Notes under the pieces: generated by a model
What the model was told of the DNA's origin: nothing
Seen by the model: only the letters and a program-made list of their open reading frames with translations
Databases searched by the model: none
Made by a program: the position numbers and the translations under genes
Origin: Fimbriimonadaceae bacterium
GTDB taxonomy: Bacteria; Armatimonadota; Fimbriimonadia; Fimbriimonadales; Fimbriimonadaceae
Reading direction: 5' to 3'
DNA length: 64,000 bases
NCBI GenBank assembly: GCA_026129685.1
Contig: JAHCHO010000002.1
Coordinates: forward strand, 248,001-312,000
Part shown: positions 58,241-64,000 of the stretch, in pieces
How positions within the stretch are numbered: the first letter of the stretch is position 1
How the letters are laid out: each line of letters opens with the position of its first letter

Positions 58241-58545
58241 GCGGCGCTCTTCTCGACCTCGAACTCGACCACGGCCGCCGAGGCGCGATAGCGGTCGAGG
58301 GCGCGGCGCGTGTTCTGCCCCGATCGGATTCCCTCGATCGCCTCGCCGCGTCGCTCCCGAAGGGTGTCGAGCAACCGCCCCTCGATCTCGCGCACGAGCA
58401 CCAGGGCGCGCACGTCCCCTCCTTCCGCACCGGAGAGGTTCTCGATCTCGCGCGACCGGGCCCGGACGAGCGCGCTCGCCTCGTCCCAACGCTCCGAGAG
58501 CAGGGCCTCCTCGAGGGCCATCGTCAACACGAGCAGGCGTTGCAT
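58237..58545 (-). CDS. FliT-like flagellar chaperone candidate
   Basis: A 102-residue helical protein ('LEEALLSERWDEASALVRAR', 'EIEGRLLDTLRERRGEAIEG') placed three bases after fliS, the usual position of fliT. Length and helical character fit FliT, which binds the filament cap protein FliD and FlhDC in other bacteria, but sequence similarity cannot be judged by eye. No other flagellar gene is in the window. Confidence 0.55.
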   Translation of the reverse strand: MQRLLVLTMALEEALLSERWDEASALVRARSREIENLSGAEGGDVRALVLVREIEGRLLDTLRERRGEAIEGIRSGQNTRRALDRYRASAAVVEFEVEKSAA

Positions 58546-58548
58546 GGT

Positions 58549-58953
58549 TCAGGCGGCGACCCGCTCCTCCATGGGGCGATGCTGGGTGCGCTCGATCTCG
58601 GCCCAACCGTCTCGTAGGTGCGCCAGGAGGCGGATCGAGCGATCGATCGGCTCGGGACGGTCGTGCAAATTGGCGTCCACGAGTTCGTCCGAAATATAGC
58701 TGTAGATTGAGAACAGGTTCGTCGCCAGTTCGCCGCCACGCTCCATGTCCAGGCTGGCCATGAGTTCGGCGACGACTCGTTGCGCCCGCTGGAGCTTTTC
58801 GTTCTGCCCCTCTAGGTCCCGCGCCATCATCGCGTGCTTGCCCGCTTCCATGAAGCGGAGGGCGCCGTCGTAGAGCATCACGACGAGTCCGAGGGGCGAG
58901 GCGGTCGTGACCGCGTTCTTTCGGTATTCCTGGGCGTAAGTTCCGGGTACCAC
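58549..58953 (-). CDS. fliS: flagellar export chaperone FliS
   Basis: A 134-residue helical protein with the FliS signature 'YRKNAVTTASPLGLVVMLYD' and 'GALRFMEAGKHAM', followed by 'NLFSIYSYISDELVDAN'. FliS binds the C-terminus of flagellin and prevents its polymerisation before export. The start is GTG 58953. It implies flagella are encoded elsewhere in the genome. Confidence 0.9.
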   Translation of the reverse strand: MVPGTYAQEYRKNAVTTASPLGLVVMLYDGALRFMEAGKHAMMARDLEGQNEKLQRAQRVVAELMASLDMERGGELATNLFSIYSYISDELVDANLHDRPEPIDRSIRLLAHLRDGWAEIERTQHRPMEERVAA

Positions 58954-59081
58954 GGCTTGTCCTTCGTATTGGGCGAGCCCAACGGCGTCGCCTGCCTGTA
59001 TTGTCGGCGAACCCCGCGAAAGTCACAGGTCGTTCGGGGCCGTTCTTCGAGGAACGACCCGGCGTAGAATGGGGGAGCAGC

Positions 59082-61466
59082 ATGCGGGTTCGCTCTAACC
59101 TCTCTCGACGCCTCCTCGCCGCCACCGGCCTTGCGGTTCTCGTCGGCGCCTCCACGATCCCCCTGCTCGGGCGGGCGACCGCTCAACCTGCCGCAAAGCC
59201 GGCCGTCCCGACGTTCGCGGCGGACGTGCTGCCGATCGCGACGCGGTTCTGCGCGCCCTGCCACTCTGGCAAGAACGCCGCCGCCGGACTCGACCTGGCG
59301 CGATTCCGGACGAGCCAAGCGGTCCTCGAGAACCCGGTCGTCTGGGCGAAAGTGGCGGCGAACGTGAAGGCGGGCCACATGCCCCCGAAGGGAGCGCCGG
59401 GCCCGACGAAGGCCCAGGCGTCGCGCTTCGTGGCCTGGATCGAGGCCACCCTGACCCAAGCGGGATGCGACCTTCGCGAGCCCGGCCGGGTGACCATCCG
59501 ACGGCTTAACCGGACCGAGTACGACCACACCGTCCGCGACCTCCTCGGTCTGGAAGTTCAGGCCTCGAAGGACTTCCCGTCCGACGACATCGGCTATGGG
59601 TTCGACAACAACGGGGACGTGCTCTCCCTATCCCCCCTCCTGATGGAGAAGTACCTGGACGCCGCCGAGGCCATCGCCGCGCGCGCGATCGTCGTTCCCG
59701 AAGCGCGGAACCGCCGCTACGGCGCCGACGACCTGCGCGCCACCGGCGGGGTCGCCGAGGCGTCCGACGGGGTCCGCACCCTGGCCACGAACGGCGCCGT
59801 CTACGTCGATCACGCGTTTCGAGAGGCGGGCGACTACCGCATCCGGGTGCGCGCTTACGCCAGCCGCGCGGGCGACGAGCCGGCGCGCTTGGCCGTATCC
59901 GTGGGTCAATCCTCGCCCGCGTCCTTTCAGGTGACGGCCGACCAACGGCAACCGGCCTGGTACGAGACCCCCGTGCGAGTGGAAGCCGGGACAGGCCGCG
60001 TGGCGGCGGCCTTCACCAACGACTTCTACGACCCCACCAACCCGGACCCGGCGCGTCGCGACCGTAACCTGTTCATCGAGGCGATCGAGGTGGTGGGTCC
60101 CCTCGGTGATGCGACGCGCCCCGCGTCCCATCGCCGGGTCATTCCGGAAGACCCCCCCAAGGGGCAGGAAGCTGCCTTCGGAAAGAGGCAACTCGCGAGG
60201 CTCGGCGAACGCGCCTACCGACGACCGTTGCGGCCCGCCGAGGCCGAGCGATTGGGCCGCCTCTTCGAGCGCGCCTGGGCGGACTCCCGCTCTTACGAGG
60301 CCGCCATGCGCGTCGGGCTGACGGCGGTGCTCGCCTCGCCCAGTTTCCTGTTCCGCGTGGAGACCGACCCGGACCCCGCCCGGGGGCGCGAACTCGGCGC
60401 CTGGGAACTTGCGTCGCGCCTGAGCTACTTCCTCTGGGCGTCGATGCCGGACGAAGGGCTCTTCGAACTAGCCCGCTCCGGCGAGTTGCTCAAGCCGACC
60501 GTTCTGCGGCAGGAGGTCCACCGCATGCTGAAAGACCCGAAGGCGTGGTCGCTCAGCGAGGACTTTGCCGGACAGTGGCTCCAGTTGCCCCGCCTCGGCG
60601 AGGTCAGCCCCGATCCCAGTTTATTTCGAACTTTCGACGAAACTCTAAGGTCGTCCATGCGGCAGGAGACGCTGCGGTTCTTCGCCGCCGTCGTGGGCGA
60701 GGATCGAAGCGTCACCGACTTCCTCCAGGGGCCCTACACCTTTGTCAACGAGGCCCTCGCGAAGCACTACGGAATCGAAGGCGTTCGCGGTCCCGAATTC
60801 GCCAAGGTTGCCCTGAAGGACGGACGTCGCGCCGGCGTCCTGACCCAGGGCTCGATCCTGACCCTGACTTCCAACCCGAACCGGACCTCACCCGTCAAGC
60901 GCGGCAAGTGGGTCCTCGAACAGATTCTGGGAACCCCTCCCCCACCCCCGCCGCCGGGGGTCGGCGACCTGGCGAACGACCCCAAGAAGGTCGCGGGACG
61001 AACCTTGCGGGAAAGGTTGGAGGAACATCGAAAGAACCCGGCCTGTGCCTCGTGCCATGCGCGGATGGACCCGATCGGATTCGGGCTGGAGAACTTCGAC
61101 GCGGTGGGCCGATGGCGCGACGATGAGGCTGGTCGGCCGATCGACGCTCGAGGCGACCTGCCGGACGGATCCAGTTTCACCGGCCCCGCCGGTCTGCGCG
61201 GCGTGCTCCTCGCGAAGAAGGCCCAGTTCGTCCGCAACTTCGGCGCGAAACTGCTCACCTATGCCTTGGGCCGGGGTCTCCGGCCGGAAGACGACTGCTA
61301 CGTGGACGAGATCGCCAAGGCCGCGACCAAGTCGGGCAACCGGTTCTCGGCGTTCATCGAGGCCATCGTCCTGAGCGAGCCCTTCCGAATGCGAGGACCG
61401 CTCCCGACCGCAACCGCGCGCGAGCCCGTGCCGTCAAAAGGGAAAGACCCCGGCCAGCTACCATGA
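59082..61466 (+). CDS. secreted DUF1592/DUF1588-type haem protein
   Basis: A 794-residue exported protein of the multi-domain planctomycete cytochrome group. Signal 'LLAATGLAVLVGASTIPLL', a cytochrome-like N-domain with haem motif 'FCAPCHSG' (~57), then DUF1587 ('RRLNRTEYDHTVRDLLGLEV'), DUF1595 ('RLGERAYRRPLRPAEAERLG'), DUF1592 ('ASRLSYFLWASMPDEGLFEL'), DUF1588 with a second 'CASCHARMDPIGFGLENFD' (~655), and DUF1585 ('LTYALGRGLRPEDDCYV'). Role is probably electron transfer coupled to an extracellular enzyme. ATG 59082 follows TAGAAT (59065-59070) and GGGGGAG. It overlaps the DUF1552 gene by ATGA. Confidence 0.9.
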   Translation: MRVRSNLSRRLLAATGLAVLVGASTIPLLGRATAQPAAKPAVPTFAADVLPIATRFCAPCHSGKNAAAGLDLARFRTSQAVLENPVVWAKVAANVKAGHMPPKGAPGPTKAQASRFVAWIEATLTQAGCDLREPGRVTIRRLNRTEYDHTVRDLLGLEVQASKDFPSDDIGYGFDNNGDVLSLSPLLMEKYLDAAEAIAARAIVVPEARNRRYGADDLRATGGVAEASDGVRTLATNGAVYVDHAFREAGDYRIRVRAYASRAGDEPARLAVSVGQSSPASFQVTADQRQPAWYETPVRVEAGTGRVAAAFTNDFYDPTNPDPARRDRNLFIEAIEVVGPLGDATRPASHRRVIPEDPPKGQEAAFGKRQLARLGERAYRRPLRPAEAERLGRLFERAWADSRSYEAAMRVGLTAVLASPSFLFRVETDPDPARGRELGAWELASRLSYFLWASMPDEGLFELARSGELLKPTVLRQEVHRMLKDPKAWSLSEDFAGQWLQLPRLGEVSPDPSLFRTFDETLRSSMRQETLRFFAAVVGEDRSVTDFLQGPYTFVNEALAKHYGIEGVRGPEFAKVALKDGRRAGVLTQGSILTLTSNPNRTSPVKRGKWVLEQILGTPPPPPPPGVGDLANDPKKVAGRTLRERLEEHRKNPACASCHARMDPIGFGLENFDAVGRWRDDEAGRPIDARGDLPDGSSFTGPAGLRGVLLAKKAQFVRNFGAKLLTYALGRGLRPEDDCYVDEIAKAATKSGNRFSAFIEAIVLSEPFRMRGPLPTATAREPVPSKGKDPGQLP

Positions 61467-62791
61467 TCCGACAACCCCTTCCCCGCCGAACCTTCCTGCG
61501 CGGCCTCGGCACCGTGATGGCCCTCCCGTTGCTGGAGGCGATGACGCCGTTGAGCGCGTTCGCGCAGACGAGCCACAGGCGTCCGACCCGAATGGCCTTC
61601 ATCTCGGTCCCGAACGGGGTGAACATGGACTTTTGGCGCCCCGGCCCGGAAGGTGCGCTCGGCCCCCTGCCCGAGACCCTCGCTCCCCTCGAACCGCTGA
61701 AGGACCGCCTGACCGTCCTCACCGGGCTGACCCAGAAGAACGCCTTCGCCCTCGGCGACGGCCCGGGAGATCATGCGCGCTCCTCGGCGGCTTGGCTGAC
61801 CGGCGTGCACCCGAAGAAGACCGACGGGACCGACATCCGGTGCGGCATCTCGGTGGACCAGTTGGCCGCCGCCCACGTCGGCAAACAGACGCGTTTCGCC
61901 TCCCTCGAACTTGGATGCGAGCGCGGGGCGCTCGCCGGCAACTGCGACAGCGGCTACTCGTGCGCCTACTCCTCCTCGATCTCGTGGAAAACCGAGAACA
62001 CGCCCGTGGCCAAAGAGGTCAACCCTCGACTCGTCTTCGAGCGGCTCTTCGGCAGCGGCGACCGAGCGGAGGAGTCGGCCCGGATTCGCTCGCGACGTAG
62101 CGTGCTGGACTTCGTCATCGAAGACGCCGCCGCCCTGCAGGGCCAACTGGGCGGACGAGACGCGCGCAAGATCGACGAGTACTTCGCGGGCGTACGAGAC
62201 ATTGAGCGTCGGCTGACCGCCCTCGAGCAGGAAGAACCGCCCCAGCCCGCCGGAGCCACCCGTCCCGACGGGATTCCGCAAGACTATGGGCAACACCTCC
62301 GCCTGATGGGGGACATGATGGTGCTCGCCTTCCAAGCCGACCTCACCCGCGTCTGCACCTTCATGTTCGCCAACGAGGGCAGCAACCGCAACTACCGCCA
62401 GATCGGCGTCTCCGACGGGCACCACGACATCTCTCACCACGGTCGTGACGACAAAAAACTCGACGCCAAAAAGCGAATAGACCGGTATCACGTCGAGCAA
62501 CTCGCCTACATCCTCAACCGGATGCGAACGATCGAAGAGGGCAATGCAACGCTATTAGATAATTCGATGATCGTCTATGGCAGTGGCATCTCCGACGGAG
62601 ACCGGCACAACCACGACGACCTGCCCTTGCTCCTCGCGGGCGGCGGAGCCGGAACTCTCAAGACCGGCCGCCACTTGGTCTATCCGAACGGAACGCCGAT
62701 GGCGAACCTCTTCCTCTCCATGCTCGACCGCATGGGCGTTCGAGAGGACAAGTTCGGTGACAGCACCGGCCAACTCGAGCGACTCTTTTAG
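61463..62791 (+). CDS. DUF1552 protein with Tat signal
   Basis: A 442-residue protein of the DUF1552 family, always found with DUF1592-type partners in planctomycetes and their relatives. The Tat motif 'RRTFLRGLG' (8-16) predicts folded export. The body has 'MAFISVPNGVNMDFW', 'GDGPGDHARSSAAWLTG', 'LGCERGALAGNCDSGYSCAY' and 'YGSGISDGDRHNHDDLPLLL', a metal-rich hydrolase-like layout similar to the DUF1501/sulfatase clan. Four-base overlap with the gene before it implies a two-component complex. Confidence 0.9.
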   Translation: MIRQPLPRRTFLRGLGTVMALPLLEAMTPLSAFAQTSHRRPTRMAFISVPNGVNMDFWRPGPEGALGPLPETLAPLEPLKDRLTVLTGLTQKNAFALGDGPGDHARSSAAWLTGVHPKKTDGTDIRCGISVDQLAAAHVGKQTRFASLELGCERGALAGNCDSGYSCAYSSSISWKTENTPVAKEVNPRLVFERLFGSGDRAEESARIRSRRSVLDFVIEDAAALQGQLGGRDARKIDEYFAGVRDIERRLTALEQEEPPQPAGATRPDGIPQDYGQHLRLMGDMMVLAFQADLTRVCTFMFANEGSNRNYRQIGVSDGHHDISHHGRDDKKLDAKKRIDRYHVEQLAYILNRMRTIEEGNATLLDNSMIVYGSGISDGDRHNHDDLPLLLAGGGAGTLKTGRHLVYPNGTPMANLFLSMLDRMGVREDKFGDSTGQLERLF

Positions 62792-62850
62792 CCCGTCCAC
62801 GCGGCGAAAAATCACCGCAAACAAGTCGTGATTCGGCGAGAGCAACGTGA

Positions 62851-62870
62851 TATAGTAGAGTCGCGTCTAC
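62851..62870 (+). promoter_or_regulatory. -10 element and inverted repeat upstream of the VOC gene
   Basis: TATAGT (62851-62856) is a possible -10. GTAGA (62855-62859) and TCTAC (62866-62870) form an inverted repeat with a six-base gap overlapping it, a possible operator. The match is short, so it may be coincidental. Confidence 0.35.
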
Positions 62871-62888
62871 CTTTTCGGAGCCAAGCCC

Positions 62889-63254
62889 ATGAACCGAATC
62901 ACCCATTTCGAAATCCCTTCCAACGATCCCGAGCGCGACATCGCCTTCTTCAGCCGCGTGTTCGGTTGGACCTTCCACAAGTGGGACGGTCCCGTCGAGT
63001 ACTGGCTCGTCTCCACCGGCGACGCCGGAGTCGGCATCAACGGTGGGCTCATGCGGCGCATGGATCCGGCGCAGCCCATCGTGAACATGATCCAGGTCGA
63101 ATCCGCCGACGCGACCGCGAGCCTCGTCGAAACAGCGGGCGGCACCGTGGTGGTGCCCAAGATGGCCGTTCCGGGCGTCGGATGGCTGTTCTACTTCAAG
63201 GACCCAGACGGCAACATCCACGGTGCGATGCAGGAGGATCCGGCCGCCGCGTAG
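62889..63254 (+). CDS. VOC-family (glyoxalase-like) protein
   Basis: A 121-residue vicinal oxygen chelate protein: 'ITHFEIPSNDPERDIAFFSR', 'VFGWTFHKWDGPVEYWLVST' and the C-terminal 'GVGWLFYFKDPDGNIHGAMQ'. Two beta-alpha-beta-beta-beta modules. The metal-binding His/Glu pattern is partly kept, so it may be an enzyme or a ligand-binding protein. Confidence 0.85.
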   Translation: MNRITHFEIPSNDPERDIAFFSRVFGWTFHKWDGPVEYWLVSTGDAGVGINGGLMRRMDPAQPIVNMIQVESADATASLVETAGGTVVVPKMAVPGVGWLFYFKDPDGNIHGAMQEDPAAA

Positions 63255-63261
63255 CGGGCCG

Positions 63262-63960
63262 CTACACCGATTCCGGGACGATCGCCTCTTCGAAGAACCG
63301 CTCGTCCCGGAGCCCGACCCGGTAGGCCGCACCGGTCCCCAGACCCGCCACGACCCGGGTCAGCGTCCCGTCCTCGAACAACAGGCCAACCCCCTCGTCC
63401 GCCGCGTACCCATCGGGCAACGAACCGAACTCGATGAAATTCCTGAGCGTCGGCCGACGCTGAGGCTCCGAATCGTAGTGCGGGCAGAAGCTGCCCGCGA
63501 GCCAGCCCAATCCCGCCATCGTCGCCAGCCCGTCGCCGAACGAGTCGGTCGAGCAGGCCTCGAACCAGCAGTTGGCCCCCGCACTCACCCCGCCCAGCAC
63601 CTTCCCCGCCTCCGAGGCGCCGCGCAACAGCGCGTCGAGCCCCCAATCGCGCCACAGGACGAGCATGTTGTGGGTGTTGCCCCCGCCGATCCAAAACGCG
63701 TCCATCGAGGCGACGTAGTCGGTCAGGTCGTGGGACGGTGGACGAAAGAGCTCCAGAACCTGGGGCCCGCAGTCCTGCTCACCGCACGCCCGGTAGAACC
63801 GGTGCAGCCCAAGAATCGAGTCGCCCGAGGCCGTTCCCACGTAGCACACGCGGGGACGCGCCTGTCCCGTGAGCGAGAGAAAGAAGCGGTCGAGCCCCGG
63901 CGTCGGCGTATCGCTGTTGAACCCCGCCCCGCCGACCGCCAGAATCGGCCCGAGACTCAC
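63262..63960 (-). CDS. peptidase E-like serine peptidase (S51 family)
   Basis: A 232-residue protein: 'ILAVGGAGFNSDTPTP' start, 'FWIGGGNTHNMLVLW' and nucleophile motif 'GVSAGANCWFEA' (Ser in GxSAG) typical of S51 aspartyl dipeptidases and cyanophycinases, with 'LGWLAGSFCPHYDSEPQRRP' carrying the active-site His. It starts at GTG 63960 and overlaps an upstream gene end by GTGA. Cytoplasmic. Confidence 0.87.
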   Translation of the reverse strand: MSLGPILAVGGAGFNSDTPTPGLDRFFLSLTGQARPRVCYVGTASGDSILGLHRFYRACGEQDCGPQVLELFRPPSHDLTDYVASMDAFWIGGGNTHNMLVLWRDWGLDALLRGASEAGKVLGGVSAGANCWFEACSTDSFGDGLATMAGLGWLAGSFCPHYDSEPQRRPTLRNFIEFGSLPDGYAADEGVGLLFEDGTLTRVVAGLGTGAAYRVGLRDERFFEEAIVPESV

Positions 63961-64000
63961 TCTTTCCCCGGGGCGCAGTAGACGAAATCGCCCAATCCGC
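63957..64000 (-). CDS. C-terminal end of an unidentified gene (truncated by window)
   Basis: The minus-strand frame entering from the right edge ends '...GLGDFVYCAPGKE' with a TGA at 63959-63957, overlapping the peptidase E-like GTG as GTGA. Only 13 residues are visible, so the product cannot be named; the overlap suggests an operon. Confidence 0.4.
   Translation of the reverse strand, partial: GLGDFVYCAPGKE

Overview
This is about 64 kb of GC-rich bacterial DNA, densely coding on both strands with no phage or insertion sequence. I think it comes from a member of the Armatimonadota, probably Fimbriimonadia. The reasons are the mix of a type IV pilus operon (pilB-pilT-pilC), flagellar fliS, many lipoproteins and secreted proteins, DUF1080, DUF4434, DUF1592 and DUF1552 families shared with planctomycete-like bacteria, a class II ribonucleotide reductase with NrdR, and pyruvate phosphate dikinase. 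No rRNA or ribosomal marker gene is present, so the assignment is an inference.

Layout. 1-2945: the end of a GH127-like protein, then a fused citrate lyase gamma-beta gene and citF. 2948-8332: a serine hydrolase, a PcrA/UvrD helicase with a downstream lipoprotein and acetyltransferase, and phosphoglycerate mutase. 8329-8984 (minus): a PIN/ribbon-helix-helix toxin-antitoxin pair. 9044-11134: groES1-groEL1 behind a CIRCE-like operator. 11184-16400: secreted proteins, an acetyltransferase and a two-haem cytochrome related to reaction-centre cytochrome c. 16484-17159: a SAM-IV-like riboswitch in front of an unknown gene. 17248-19793 (minus): a second groES/groEL operon with a four-helix-bundle (23S rRNA intervening-sequence family) gene between the two chaperonin genes. 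19908-24702: transglutaminase-like protein, lipoprotein, beta-helix protein and ACT-domain protein. 24756-27222: thiamine pyrophosphokinase, a sodium:solute symporter and an FHA protein, all overlapping by 4 bases. 27284-37788: methyltransferase, DUF4434 protein, M1 peptidase, tRNA-Gln, a metallopeptidase/Nif3/DUF1080 cluster, beta-propeller and PilZ proteins. 37897-43835: CorC-like protein and pilB-pilT-pilC. 44039-52735: leuS, a TPR lipoprotein, nrdR and an intein-containing nrdJ controlled by paired NrdR boxes. 52739-64000: GDPD, PhyH, ppdK, fliS and a fliT-like gene, a DUF1592/DUF1552 pair, a VOC protein and a peptidase E-like protein.

How the parts work together. Two chaperonin operons share a HrcA/CIRCE style of control but differ in GroEL tail. 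nrdR lies directly upstream of the reductase it should repress. The pilus ATPases and inner-membrane platform form one operon, and a PilZ protein nearby may link c-di-GMP to surface behaviour. Many genes have a TANNNT -10 element 6-7 bases before the start codon, which predicts leaderless mRNAs.

The strongest candidates for something undescribed are the SAM-IV-like riboswitch controlling an unknown 174-residue protein, the interrupted groES2/groEL2 operon, and the CitD-CitE fusion that lacks the usual prosthetic-group serine.
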